From: CATQHS01 sp965203375
Lineage (GTDB): Bacteria; Actinomycetota; Acidimicrobiia; Acidimicrobiales; Aldehydirespiratoraceae
Reading direction: 5' to 3'
Assembly (NCBI GenBank): GCA_965203375.1
Contig: OZ241886.1
Location: forward strand, 2,542,001 to 2,606,000
Length of the DNA stretch: 64,000 bases
How positions within the stretch are numbered: position 1 is the stretch's first letter; every line of letters starts with the position of its first letter. The notes under the pieces are model-generated. The model did not search any database and had not been told where the DNA came from. It saw nothing but the letters and a program-made list of their open reading frames with translations. This document shows, in pieces, positions 49,367-57,790 of the stretch. The position numbers and the translations under genes are program-made.

Positions 49367-49473
49367 AGCCGTCTCACCTCAGGCTGGGCGGACTCGCCGG
49401 ACGGGTGTCCCGCCCGGCGAGCACCACCTTAGCCGAGCCCGCCAGCCGCTTCAGGCCAGCGGCTCAAGGGTTG

Positions 49474-49518
49474 CTCGACCGCTTCGGTTACTCGACCGCT
49501 TCGGTTACTCGACCCCTT
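49474..49518 (-). repeat. 17-bp tandem repeat duplicating the stop codon of the binding protein
   Basis: CTCGACCGCTTCGGTTA (plus strand) occurs at 49474-49490 and 49491-49507, with a partial third at 49508. The real TAA is at 49507-49505 and a copy lies at 49490-49488. Downstream AGCCGCT/AGCGGCT (about 49446-49463) forms a small hairpin. Confidence 0.85.
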
Positions 49519-50575
49519 CGAGGAAGCTGGTGTCCACGAAAGAGTCGTAGCTGGACAGGGCCGACTCGATCTCGCCCTGGGCCACGAAGAAGTCCATCTG
49601 CTCCTTCATCACCGCTTGGACGGTGCCGCCCAGCCAGTCCCCGGAGAGCTGGACGTCTTTCTCCGGGAAGGCGAAAGCGTCGAGCAGGGCGATGGTGGCG
49701 GCGCGGTCCATCTCAGCCGCGCCGGCGATGGTGTCGAGGAAGGGCTCCCGGTCGGCGTTGTAGGCCCGGTTGGCGTCCTCGGTCACCTGCAGGAAACCGG
49801 TCACCACGTCGGGATAGGCCTCGGCGAAGTCGCCGGTGGTGGAGATGATGTCGAAGACCCGGATGCCGATGGCCTCCTGCTCGGAGCCGGTCATCACCAG
49901 GTTGCCGCCGTTAGCGATCATCTGGTTGACCGCGCCGCCGAAGGCGCAGGCCATGGCCACCTCGCCCGCTTCCAGGGCTGCCACCGCGGCCGGTCCGCCC
50001 TCGGACTGGATGAGCTCGACGGAGCCGGTGTCCACCCCGAGATGCTCGAGCATCTTCAGCAGCTTGAAGTGGGTGACGTTGCCCAGCGGGGTGTAGATGC
50101 TCTGGCCGGCCAGCGTGTCGGCCGCATTCTCTTGGGTGATCCCCAAGTCGGGGTTGGCCACGCAGTTGTCGGCGTCGGCGTAGGTGACCGCCACCCCCAC
50201 GATCAGCAGGTCCGAGCCGCCGGTCACGAAGTTGGCGAACGGGGTCAGGCCCTGGGAGTAGGAGATGTCGATGTCTCCGGCCTCCATGGCCTGGGCCATG
50301 TCGCCCCCGCTGGCGAAGGGCGTCCAGTTCACCGTCATGCCCAGCTCGGCGTCGTAGGTCTTCTCGGCCTGGGCGACTTGGTTGGCGGTCGGCCACTCCA
50401 AGAAGTAGGCGACGTTGAGCTCGTCGAGCCCCGAGCCCGCCATTTCGTCGGCGGTCGTCGTGGGCGCGGCGGTCGTCGGCGCGGCCGCTTCGGTGCTCGG
50501 CGAAGAGTCGTCGTCGCCGCCGCAGGCGGCGGCGATCAGGCTCAGCGCCATCAGCGCTGCCATCAGTTTCCTCAT
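49505..50575 (-). CDS. Taurine/nitrate-type ABC substrate-binding lipoprotein
   Basis: A 356-residue TauA/SsuA-like binding protein: lipobox ALSLIAAACGG near 20, Thr/Ala-rich linker, then LNVAYFLEWPTANQVAQAEK and DIDISYSQGLTPFANFVTGG, a family pattern for sulfonate or taurine binders. LEAGEVAMACAFGGAVNQM supplies lobe 2. It is the first gene of the transporter operon, behind two tRNA genes. Exact ligand unknown. Confidence 0.9.
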   Translation of the reverse strand: MRKLMAALMALSLIAAACGGDDDSSPSTEAAAPTTAAPTTTADEMAGSGLDELNVAYFLEWPTANQVAQAEKTYDAELGMTVNWTPFASGGDMAQAMEAGDIDISYSQGLTPFANFVTGGSDLLIVGVAVTYADADNCVANPDLGITQENAADTLAGQSIYTPLGNVTHFKLLKMLEHLGVDTGSVELIQSEGGPAAVAALEAGEVAMACAFGGAVNQMIANGGNLVMTGSEQEAIGIRVFDIISTTGDFAEAYPDVVTGFLQVTEDANRAYNADREPFLDTIAGAAEMDRAATIALLDAFAFPEKDVQLSGDWLGGTVQAVMKEQMDFFVAQGEIESALSSYDSFVDTSFLEGVE

Positions 50576-50636
50576 CGGGATTCCCCTCCCCAGTTTGTTG
50601 TTGGCTCCCCATTTGGTTGGAGCACCTTGGATGGAG

Positions 50637-50709
50637 CACCCCGTACGGGATTTGAACCCGTGCTACCACCTTGAGAGGGTGGCGTCCTAGGCCGCTAGAC
50701 GAACGGGGC
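50637..50709 (-). tRNA. tRNA-Glu (anticodon CTC)
   Basis: A 73-nt cloverleaf read on the minus strand: acceptor GCCCCGT/ACGGGGT, D-arm with TCTAGCGG, anticodon stem CCACC/GGTGG around loop CTCTCAA with CTC, T-arm ACGGG-TTCGAAT-CCCGT. The CCA end is not encoded. Confidence 0.93.
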
Positions 50710-50714
50710 GGGAG

Positions 50715-50786
50715 CTCGGGGAGGAGGACTCGAACCCCCAATGACTGGACCAGAACCAGTAGTGTTGCCGATTACACCATCCCCGA
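50715..50786 (-). tRNA. tRNA-Gln (anticodon CTG)
   Basis: A 72-nt cloverleaf on the minus strand: acceptor TCGGGGA/TCCCCGA, D-arm TGGTGTAATCGGCA, anticodon stem ACTGG/CCAGT around TTCTGGT-type loop with CTG, T-arm GGGGG-TTCGAGT-CCTCC (one G-U pair). It lies 5 nt from tRNA-Glu. Confidence 0.93.
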
Positions 50787-50880
50787 ATCACCGCGAAGCG
50801 TAGCGCCGCAAACCGGGATGCAACGCTTTGCCGGTGCCAGGTTTTGCGATCCGCGGAGGACGGGATGCAACCCCGGTCAG

Positions 50881-52332
50881 CTACTCGGTTTCCCGATCTT
50901 CGCCGCCCGGTTCGGCCAGCCGGGCCCGAGCCCGCCTGAGCCGGGCCAGCGTCTCGTCCCGGCCCAGCAGCCGCATCGGCGCCCACAGCGGCAGGCCGAC
51001 GTTGGACCCGCTCAGGGCCACCCGCACCGGGGCCTGGGACAGCACCCGGGCCCCGAGGCGGGCCCCGATCTCGTCGCCCGCCCCCATGACGATGGACTCC
51101 AGGCGCTCCGCCGAGGAGAAGTCGTCGGCGGCCAGCCGCTCGGCGACCAGATCGAGCACCTCGGCCGCGGCCCGGCCCTTCACCATGGCCTTGCGCCAAG
51201 CCCCGGGGTCGTAGTCGACCTCGTCGGCCATGATCCACTCCACCCAGCCCGCCACCTCGCCCAGCTTGGACACCCGCGGCTGGATCTCCGGGGCCAGCGC
51301 CCGCACCGCCTCGGGGTCGTAGCGCCCGGACCGCCCGCCGGGGCCGAACCGCCCCCGCACGAACGGCTCAGCCCGCTCCGCCAGCTCGTCGGGGCTCAGC
51401 GCCCTCAGATAGGCGGCGTTTACGTGGTTCAGCTTTCGGGGGTCGAAGAAGGCGGGCGACTTGGTGACCGCCCCCAGGTCGAACAGGTCGACGATCTCGG
51501 CCACGGGCCGGATCTCGGTCTTGTCGGGCGGGCCCCAGCCCAGCAGGGCCAGGTAGTTGGCCATGGCCTCGGGCAGGTATCCCTGCTCCCGGTAGTGGCC
51601 GAGCGAGACGTCGTCGCGCCGCTTCGACAGCTTCTGGCGCTTCTCGTTCACCAGCAGGGGCAGATGGGCGTAGGCGGGGGGCGGCCCGTAGCCGAGCGCC
51701 TCCCACAGCAGCCTCACCTTGGGGGTGGTGTTGAGCAGGTCCTCGCCCCGGATGACGTGGCTGATGCCCATGTGGCGGTCGTCCACCGCGTTGGCCAGCA
51801 GGAAGGTGGCCGAGCCGTCGGCCCGGCGGATCACGAAGTCCTCCAAGGCGGGGTTGGGGAACGAGACCCGGCCCCGGATCAGGTCGTCCACCTCGGTGGC
51901 GCCGGAGTCGGGGGCGCGGAAGCGGACCACCGCGCCGGGGCCGTCTTGGACGCCGCGGTCCCGGGACCAGCCGTGGTAGCCGCCGGGCAGGCCGGCCTCG
52001 GCCGCCCGGGCCTCGATTTCGGGGCCGGTCAGGTCGCAGAAGTAGGCGGCCCCGGCGGCCAGCAGCCGGTCGATGGCCTCGGCGTACAGGCCGCCCCGCT
52101 CGGACTGGAAGAAGGGCCCCTCGTCCCAGTCGATGCCGAGCCAGCCCAGCGGCTCGACGATGGCGTCGACGTATTCGGGGGCCTTCAGCGAGGCGTCGGT
52201 GTCCTCGATCCGCAGCACCACGGCGCCCCCCCGGCTGCGGGCGAACAGCCAGTTGAACAAGGCGGTGCGGGCGCTGCCCACATGCAGGTAGCCGGTGGGC
52301 GCCGGCGCGAACCTGACTCTCGGGGCGGGCAC
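50881..52332 (-). CDS. gltX: Glutamyl-tRNA synthetase (probably non-discriminating)
   Basis: Charges tRNA-Glu, and in bacteria without GlnRS also tRNA-Gln before amidation by GatCAB. The class I signature RFAPAPTGYLHVGSARTALF (HVGS for HIGH) is at residues 6-25, and the KLSKRRDD (KMSKS-type) motif near 240. 483 residues. The GTG at 52332 is chosen over the 52407 start: TACCCT (52344-52339) lies 6 nt upstream, giving a leaderless transcript, and the family begins here. tRNA-Gln and tRNA-Glu follow within 250 bp on the same strand. Confidence 0.95.
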   Translation of the reverse strand: MPAPRVRFAPAPTGYLHVGSARTALFNWLFARSRGGAVVLRIEDTDASLKAPEYVDAIVEPLGWLGIDWDEGPFFQSERGGLYAEAIDRLLAAGAAYFCDLTGPEIEARAAEAGLPGGYHGWSRDRGVQDGPGAVVRFRAPDSGATEVDDLIRGRVSFPNPALEDFVIRRADGSATFLLANAVDDRHMGISHVIRGEDLLNTTPKVRLLWEALGYGPPPAYAHLPLLVNEKRQKLSKRRDDVSLGHYREQGYLPEAMANYLALLGWGPPDKTEIRPVAEIVDLFDLGAVTKSPAFFDPRKLNHVNAAYLRALSPDELAERAEPFVRGRFGPGGRSGRYDPEAVRALAPEIQPRVSKLGEVAGWVEWIMADEVDYDPGAWRKAMVKGRAAAEVLDLVAERLAADDFSSAERLESIVMGAGDEIGARLGARVLSQAPVRVALSGSNVGLPLWAPMRLLGRDETLARLRRARARLAEPGGEDRETE

Positions 52333-52338
52333 GGAACG

Positions 52339-52344
52339 AGGGTA
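52339..52344 (-). promoter_or_regulatory. Leaderless -10 box of gltX
   Basis: TACCCT on the minus strand, 6 nt ahead of GTG 52332, with no Shine-Dalgarno in between. Confidence 0.45.
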
Positions 52345-52482
52345 CCGGCGGGCTCGGCCCCAATTGCCCCATCCGCACCGGGCGGGCTCGGCCCCCGTTC
52401 GCCCCAATCCTCACGCGGCCAGCCCGCCGGTTGTAGCCTGAACGTCGCTGCGACAACTCCCCACACAGTCAGGAGCCCGCCC

Positions 52483-53070
52483 GTGTCCAACATGCCCCCG
52501 CCTCCGCCCCCGCCGAGCCCGGGCCCCCCCGGCCCTCCGCCGGACCCGGGCTCCTACGGTCCTAGCGGCATGACCGGCTGGGCGATGACCGGCACCGGTC
52601 AGCAGTTGGAACTGGCCGGCGCCGGAGCACGACTCGGCGCCCGGATAATCGACATCGTGATCATGGCCGTAGTGATGATTCTCTTGCTCATCATCGGTGT
52701 CATGGCGCTGTTCGGGCTGGACTCCGGGAACTCCGGCACCGATGACGAAACAACGGTCGGAGTGGCCTTCTTCTTCGGCATCGCAGGGGTGGCAGCGGCG
52801 ATCGGCTTGCTTTATGAGGTCGTGCTGATCGCCACGCGAGGGCAGACCCTGGGCAAGATGATGACGAGCGTCAAGGTAGTGCGGGCCGATGACGGGTCCG
52901 TGCCCGGATGGGGCAAGTCGATCGGCCGCTGGATCATACCCGCGGTATTGGGTTTCGTCCCGGCTGTCGGGTGGCTGTTGTCCCTGCTCGTCTATCTCTC
53001 CCTCCTTTGGGACTCGGCCCGGCAAGGCTGGCACGACAAGGCCGCGGGGACGTTAGTAATAAAGGTGTGA
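52483..53070 (+). CDS. RDD-family membrane protein
   Basis: A 195-residue protein with a Pro/Gly-rich cytoplasmic start (residues 1-45), an RDD motif region (GARLGARIIDIVIMAVVMIL), two further hydrophobic helices, and GQTLGKMMTSVKVVRADDGS, typical of the family. RDD proteins are small membrane proteins of mostly unknown function, sometimes Na+/H+ antiporters. AGGAG lies upstream of the GTG at 52483. It is divergent from gltX. Confidence 0.85.
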   Translation: MSNMPPPPPPPSPGPPGPPPDPGSYGPSGMTGWAMTGTGQQLELAGAGARLGARIIDIVIMAVVMILLLIIGVMALFGLDSGNSGTDDETTVGVAFFFGIAGVAAAIGLLYEVVLIATRGQTLGKMMTSVKVVRADDGSVPGWGKSIGRWIIPAVLGFVPAVGWLLSLLVYLSLLWDSARQGWHDKAAGTLVIKV

Positions 53071-53095
53071 AACCATCCTATCGATTCTCTTGAGG

Positions 53096-53123
53096 GCGCT
53101 ATAGCGCTAGGGCTCTATAGCGC
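53096..53123 (+). terminator. Palindromic hairpin after the RDD gene
   Basis: GCGCTATAG (53096-53104) pairs with CTATAGCGC (53115-53123) over 10 nt. It lies 26 bp after the RDD stop, between convergent genes. A GCGCTATAGCG core also sits in the loop of the 37.3-kb palindrome. Confidence 0.4.
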
Positions 53124-53220
53124 TTCAGCGAGAGGTAGGCTCTCAGCTAAGAATCCAAGCGAGCGGAAACGACGGCCACGCGCGGCATTGTCATGCGAGG
53201 TCTAGCTGTGCTTATCTGAC

Positions 53221-53820
53221 TTACCCGGTGTAGACGACATGGCTGCGGGCTATACTGTCGTGCCAGGTCTGGTTGCTGTCTTTCAGCACCTTTTTGCCAA
53301 ACATGGCTGACAGGTGATCGAACAGATAAAGCACAACTATGACAAGGGCTGGAATTACAAGAAACAGAGCTATCACGAGTACGTATGGGCTACACAGGAT
53401 AAATCTGGTCTCTCTGATCATTCCTCTCCAGAAACCTATGGTAAGACTGTGGTCGTCGGCCCGCACCACCTTCAGCTTCAGGGCAATTTTTCCCGGAGTC
53501 CGGCCCCGAAGGCCTGTGAACACGCCGCCCCAGGCCAAGGCAGCAAGCGATGAGAGCGCGGGGAGGGCGACATTTATGGCTCCCAACATATAGGTGGAGG
53601 AATTGTCTGTGTTCAATACGGGCTCTAATGCGCCCCACAATCCGATCCCAACGAAGAAGACAGCCACCCAGATAACCACGAAGCAGGCCAGGTCGATCAT
53701 AAGGGCCCAGGCACGCCTCTTCAGATCAGCCAGCGGCAGTCGCAGCCCGTCCACCCCGGTGCCGTCCAGCGACAGGGGCCCGTCGCTAGGCCCTCGGCGT
53801 AGGTGGAGCGACGACGACAT
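53221..53820 (-). CDS. RDD-family membrane protein (second of an overlapping pair)
   Basis: A 199-residue RDD protein: LADLKRRAWALMIDLACFVV (RDD-type helix 1), two central helices, the loop GRTPGKIALKLKVVRADDHS and a final helix LVIALFLVIPALVIVVLYLF. Its G+C is lower than its neighbours. The ATG at 53820 lies inside the end of the upstream gene (35-bp overlap in another frame), so the two are translated in series and probably form a heteromeric membrane protein. Confidence 0.82.
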   Translation of the reverse strand: MSSSLHLRRGPSDGPLSLDGTGVDGLRLPLADLKRRAWALMIDLACFVVIWVAVFFVGIGLWGALEPVLNTDNSSTYMLGAINVALPALSSLAALAWGGVFTGLRGRTPGKIALKLKVVRADDHSLTIGFWRGMIRETRFILCSPYVLVIALFLVIPALVIVVLYLFDHLSAMFGKKVLKDSNQTWHDSIARSHVVYTG

Positions 53821-54433
53821 GACTGCGGGTCAGCGTGTCGTGCAGGGTTTGCCTGTGGTCGCCTCGCAGAAGCCACAGGTGATCAGCCAGCCACAGCACG
53901 ATGATTATAGGCAATACCACGGTGCCGAAGGGAAGCGCTAACAAGACCCAGAAAGGCCCGAAAGGAACGAAAAAGATCAAACAGACGAACCTGGCGTCTC
54001 TGGCCATTCCCGGCCAGAAGCCGAGGGTGCGGCTGTGGTCGCCCGCCGTCACCACCTTGGTCTTCAGGGCGGCCTTGCCCGGCGTCCGGCCAACCAGTCC
54101 CGTGAGCAGGCCGCCCCAGGCCAAGGCGGCGAGCAATGAGAGCGCGGGGTAGGTGAAGGTGAAAACGCCCTCCGCGTAAATGAGCGAATCGTCGGGGTCG
54201 AGGATGGGGGCCAGGGGGCCCCAGAGAAACGTGCTGGCCAAGAGGACGAGCAACAAACCCACGCCGAAGCAGATCACGTCGACGAGGAAGGCGCCGACGC
54301 GCTGATCCAAGCCGGCCAGCGGCAGCCGCGGCCCGTCAGCCCCGGGTTCGCCCGGCGATCGAGGCCCGCCTTCGGAAGCCGTCGGCGCACGATCCGATAC
54401 CTCCGGCGGAGGAGCCAGAGGAAGGTCGCTCAT
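53786..54433 (-). CDS. RDD-family membrane protein (first of an overlapping pair)
   Basis: A 215-residue paralogue of the next gene: LAGLDQRVGAFLVDVICFGV, GRTPGKAALKTKVVTAGDHS, and a C-terminal hydrophobic hairpin. The first 45 residues are Pro/Gly/Glu-rich. The ATG at 54433 (MSDLPLAPPP) is chosen over 54487, whose lead overlaps the next gene's end. About 50% similar to the second copy over the membrane part, indicating tandem duplication. Confidence 0.82.
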   Translation of the reverse strand: MSDLPLAPPPEVSDRAPTASEGGPRSPGEPGADGPRLPLAGLDQRVGAFLVDVICFGVGLLLVLLASTFLWGPLAPILDPDDSLIYAEGVFTFTYPALSLLAALAWGGLLTGLVGRTPGKAALKTKVVTAGDHSRTLGFWPGMARDARFVCLIFFVPFGPFWVLLALPFGTVVLPIIIVLWLADHLWLLRGDHRQTLHDTLTRSHVVVAPPTPRA

Positions 54434-54447
54434 TCCCGAGAAAGCTA

Positions 54448-54969
54448 CTAGGTCAGGCCCAGAGGACGGCGCCAGTCGCTTCGGCAAGCCTCAGCCACCG
54501 TCTCCAGCGAGGCCCGCAGCGTCTCCTCGGGCACCAAGTGGGCCAGCCAGCGGGACGAGCCGTAGCCGTGCTCGCCCGCCATTCCGGTGAAGCAGGCTCC
54601 GCGCCACTCCACCAGACCCCGAGGGGCCCGGCGCAGGAAGCCGAACAGCTCCAGGGCCAGCCTCACGTCGTGGACCACCGGGGCCCGGGCGAACAGCGAG
54701 GCCCGGCGCAGGGCCACCGCCACGCATCCTGCCAGCGCGTCGTCGCGGCTCTCGCCGTCGGCCAGGATCAGGTGATCGGCGAAGCGGCGGGCCAGCCCGA
54801 GGGCGTAGCCCTGGTCGGGGCCGGGGCTGCCCAGCCCGGGCCCGCGGGGCTGGGGTTCGCCCACCACCTCGCCGGGCCGGTCCGCCGTCCACGGGCCCCG
54901 GCGCCGGGGCGGCGACTTGTAGACGGAGGGCGGCCGGTCGGCGGCCGGCACGTACGACGGGGCGGACAC
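54448..54969 (-). CDS. Conserved hypothetical protein, 173 aa
   Basis: I do not recognise it. The first 55 residues are Pro/Arg/Gly-rich; the rest is helical (RRFADHLILADGESRDDALA, VVHDVRLALELFGFLRRAP) and ends with WLAHLVPEETLRASLETVAE. No signal peptide or membrane segment. A TAGGCT box lies 7 nt before the GTG at 54969, consistent with a leaderless transcript. It lies between the cimA and RDD genes on the same strand. Confidence 0.7.
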   Translation of the reverse strand: MSAPSYVPAADRPPSVYKSPPRRRGPWTADRPGEVVGEPQPRGPGLGSPGPDQGYALGLARRFADHLILADGESRDDALAGCVAVALRRASLFARAPVVHDVRLALELFGFLRRAPRGLVEWRGACFTGMAGEHGYGSSRWLAHLVPEETLRASLETVAEACRSDWRRPLGLT

Positions 54970-55041
54970 GTCCGCCAGCCTAGAGGCTGAGGGCGGCCCT
55001 CAAGGAGGGCGCGCCGCCGGAGGCGGGGCCGCCCGCCGCCC

Positions 55042-56715
55042 TCAGTCGGCGGCGTGGAGCAGGCCGTAGACGATGGAGTCGGCCAGGGCCTGCCAGGAGG
55101 CCTCGATGATGTTGGTCGACACCCCGATGGTGGTCCACGTGCTGCGGTGGTCGGTGGAGTCGATCAGCACCCGGGTGATGGCCCCGGTGCCGCTCTGGGT
55201 GTCGAGCACCCGGACCTTGAAGTCGGTCAAGGTGATGCGGTCCAGGGCCGGATACAGCCCGTTCAGAGCCGACCGCAGCGCCGAGTCCAGGGCGTTGACC
55301 GGTCCGTTGCCCTCCCCCACCGCGGTGCGGCGCTCGTCGCCCACCCAGATCTTGACGGTGGCCTCGGTCTCCACGTCGACGGCCACGTCGTTCCAGGCCC
55401 GGGCCCCGGTGCCGGACCGGTGGTCCAGCGACACCCGGAACGACTCCAGCCGGAAGAAGTCCTGCTCCCAGCCGGCCGCGCCCCGCATCAGCAGCTCCAG
55501 GGAGGCGTCGGCCGCCTCGAAGTGGTAGCCGGCGTGCTCGAGCCGCTTCAGGGTGTCGATCACGTCGCCCAGCACGCGGCCGTCTATGTCGATGCCCAGG
55601 TCGGTCGCCTTCATCTGCAGGGTGCTGCGGCCCGACATCTCCGAGACCAGCACCCGGGTGCCGTTGCCGACCAGGGCCGGGGCCACGTGCTCGTAGGAGT
55701 CGGGGCGGCGGCTGAGGGCGCTGGCGTGCAGGCCGGCCTTGTGGGCGAAAGCGCTGGCCCCCGCGTAGGGCTGCTGGGGGTTGAGGGGGATGTTGACCAG
55801 CTCGGCCACGTGGCGGGCCACCGAGGTCAGCCGCTGCAGGCGCCCCGGCGGCAGGGCCTTCACCCCCATCTTCAGCTCCAGGTTGGCGATGATGGGCACC
55901 AGGTCGCAGTTGCCGACCCGCTCGCCGTAGCCGTTGATGGTGCCCTGCACCTGGGTGGCCCCGGCCCGCACCGCGGCCAGGGCGTTGGCCACCCCGCAGC
56001 CGGTGTCGTTGTGGACGTGGATGCCCACCCCGCAGTCGACGTGGGCGACCACGTCGGCCACCGCCGCCTCCACCGCGGGGGGCAGCGTGCCGCCGTTGGT
56101 GTCGCACAGCACCACCGCCTCGGCCCCGGCCATGGCCGCGGCCTCGATCACCCGCAGGCTGAACTCCCGGTTGTGCCGGTGGCCGTCGAAGAAGTGCTCG
56201 GCGTCGAACAGCACCCGCTTGCCCTCGGCGGCCAGGAAGGCGACCGAGTCGGCCACCATGGCCACCCCATCCTCCAGGGTGGTGCGCAGCGCCTCGGTGA
56301 CGTGGTAGTCCCAGCACTTGCCGACGATGCACACGATGCCGGTGCCGGCCTCGGCCAGGCGGGCCAGCGTGGGGTCGGAGTCGACCCGGCCCTTGGGCCG
56401 GCGGGTGGAGCCGAAGGCGACCAGCTCGCTGGCGGCCAGCCTCAGCTCGCCGGCCCGGGCGAAGAACTCGTCGTCTTTGGGGTTGGCGCCAGGCCAGCCC
56501 CCCTCGATGAACGACACCCCCAGGTAGTCGAGCTGCTCGGCGATGCGCAGCTTGTCGGCCACGGTGAGCGAGATGCCCTCGAGCTGGGAGCCGTCCCGCA
56601 GGGTGGTGTCGTAGATGTCCACCGCCTCCGGCCACGACGGGTTCCGGGCCGGGGCGGCCCCGGCCTCGGCCTCGGTCTCAGCGCTCGCCGCGCTCGTCGT
56701 TGCCGACTCAGTCAT
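55042..56715 (-). CDS. cimA: (R)-citramalate synthase
   Basis: Condenses pyruvate and acetyl-CoA to citramalate, opening the threonine-independent route to isoleucine. VDIYDTTLRDGSQLEGISLT near 32 is CimA-like (GSQxEG), EGGWPGANPKDDEFF near 75 distinguishes it from 2-isopropylmalate synthase, and HxHND-type VHNDTGCGVANALAA near 235. The C-terminal 130 residues are the LeuA-type regulatory domain (Ile feedback in known CimA). The ATG at 56715 lies at the end of a repeated junction with ilvE. Confidence 0.9.
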   Translation of the reverse strand: MTESATTSAASAETEAEAGAAPARNPSWPEAVDIYDTTLRDGSQLEGISLTVADKLRIAEQLDYLGVSFIEGGWPGANPKDDEFFARAGELRLAASELVAFGSTRRPKGRVDSDPTLARLAEAGTGIVCIVGKCWDYHVTEALRTTLEDGVAMVADSVAFLAAEGKRVLFDAEHFFDGHRHNREFSLRVIEAAAMAGAEAVVLCDTNGGTLPPAVEAAVADVVAHVDCGVGIHVHNDTGCGVANALAAVRAGATQVQGTINGYGERVGNCDLVPIIANLELKMGVKALPPGRLQRLTSVARHVAELVNIPLNPQQPYAGASAFAHKAGLHASALSRRPDSYEHVAPALVGNGTRVLVSEMSGRSTLQMKATDLGIDIDGRVLGDVIDTLKRLEHAGYHFEAADASLELLMRGAAGWEQDFFRLESFRVSLDHRSGTGARAWNDVAVDVETEATVKIWVGDERRTAVGEGNGPVNALDSALRSALNGLYPALDRITLTDFKVRVLDTQSGTGAITRVLIDSTDHRSTWTTIGVSTNIIEASWQALADSIVYGLLHAAD

Positions 56716-56763
56716 CGTTCCCGCTCACGGTCTCGGCTCAGCGCCGTTCCGGCTCAGTCATCG
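56708..56763 (-). repeat. 46-bp junction repeat between ilvE and cimA
   Basis: CGATGACTGAG occurs at the ilvE stop (ATG 56761, TGA 56756-56754) and at the cimA start (ATG 56715). Between them TGAGCxGxxACG recurs three times. Frames from ATG 56761 (7 codons, stop 56740-56738) and then CTG 56741 (stop 56714-56712, overlapping the cimA ATG) would chain across the gap. Confidence 0.6.
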
Positions 56764-57674
56764 ACGTGCTCCACCCAGGTCTTGTACCGGTCGATCCGGC
56801 CCCGCACCGCGTCGGCGTAGACCTCGGCGATGGCCAGGGTCCGGGGGCCGGGGCAGTCCAGGGGCCGGTCGTCGATGGAGTTGACCGCGCTCACCTCGGC
56901 GGCGGTGCCGGTCAGGAACACCTCGTCGGCCAGGTACAGGTCGCTGCGGGCCAGGTCGGCCACCCGGACCTCGATGCCGGCGTCGGCGGCGATGGCCATC
57001 ACCGAGTCCCGGGTTATGCCGGGCAGCGCCCCCGCCGATATGGGCGGGGTGACCATGACCTCGCCCAGCCCGGCGAAGATGTTCTCGCCCGAGCCCTCGG
57101 CCACCAGGCCGGCGCCGTTCAACATGATGGCCTCGTCGTAGCCGGCGTTGACCGCCTCCATCTTGGCCAGAGTGGAGTTTACGTAGGTGCCGGTGGCCTT
57201 GGTGGCCGGGGGCACGGTGTTGTGGCTGGGGCGTATCCACGATGAGATCTTCAGGCGCACGCCCTTGGTGAGGACGTCATCGCCGAGGTAGGCGCCCCAG
57301 GGCCACACCGCGATGGCCACGTCGGTGACGCAGCCGGTGGTGGCCAGCCCTATCTCCCCGTATCCGTAGTAGGCGATGGGGCGGATGTAGCAAGACGGCA
57401 GCCCGCTGTCGCGCACCACCAGCTTGCAGGCCTCGACGATCTCGGCCACCGAGTAGGGCATGGCCATCCCCAGGACCCGGGCCGAGCGGTGGAACCTCTC
57501 GATGTGGTCGGTGAGGCGGAACACGGCCGGACCGGACTCGGTCTCATAGGCCCGGATGCCCTCGAACACGCCGGTGCCGTAGTGCAAGGTGTGAGTGAGC
57601 ACGTGGACCTTGGCGTCTTCCCAGGCAACGAGCTCGCCGTTCATCCAGATGTTCTTGGTGGGGGTGATGGGCAT
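56754..57674 (-). CDS. ilvE: Branched-chain amino-acid aminotransferase
   Basis: PLP-dependent transamination of Ile, Leu and Val. WMNGELVAWEDAKVHVLTHT starts fold type IV, GTGVFEGIRAYETESGPAVF follows, the PLP-Lys lies in KATGTYVNSTLAKMEA near 155, and the EVFLTGTAAEVSAVNSIDDR region near 255 is typical. 306 residues. It lies between leuB and cimA, all read from the leader at 58.9 kb. Confidence 0.94.
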   Translation of the reverse strand: MPITPTKNIWMNGELVAWEDAKVHVLTHTLHYGTGVFEGIRAYETESGPAVFRLTDHIERFHRSARVLGMAMPYSVAEIVEACKLVVRDSGLPSCYIRPIAYYGYGEIGLATTGCVTDVAIAVWPWGAYLGDDVLTKGVRLKISSWIRPSHNTVPPATKATGTYVNSTLAKMEAVNAGYDEAIMLNGAGLVAEGSGENIFAGLGEVMVTPPISAGALPGITRDSVMAIAADAGIEVRVADLARSDLYLADEVFLTGTAAEVSAVNSIDDRPLDCPGPRTLAIAEVYADAVRGRIDRYKTWVEHVDD

Positions 57675-57714
57675 CGGTCGGAGCTTTCTCTTTCGATGGG
57701 TGATCTCGTTCAGT

Positions 57715-57790
57715 GAGGCGGGCGGGCTGTCGGCGGGGGGTTGGGTCTAGAGGCGGGCGGGCTGTCGGGCGGTGGCCGGGTCTAGAGACG
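57715..57790 (-). repeat. 35-bp tandem repeat over the leuB stop
   Basis: GAGGCGGGCGGGCTGTCGG-type units start at 57715, 57750 and 57785 (plus strand) at a 35-bp period. Two copies carry TCTAG, the leuB stop and its duplicate. The spacing (2 modulo 3) matches other junction repeats, but no start codon is involved. Confidence 0.8.

Noticed and set aside
50800..50880. Direct repeat GGGATGCAAC on both sides of a short gap between tRNA-Gln and gltX as an attachment site
   Set aside because: The repeats are only 10 bp, there is no integrase nearby, and they do not extend into the tRNA gene.
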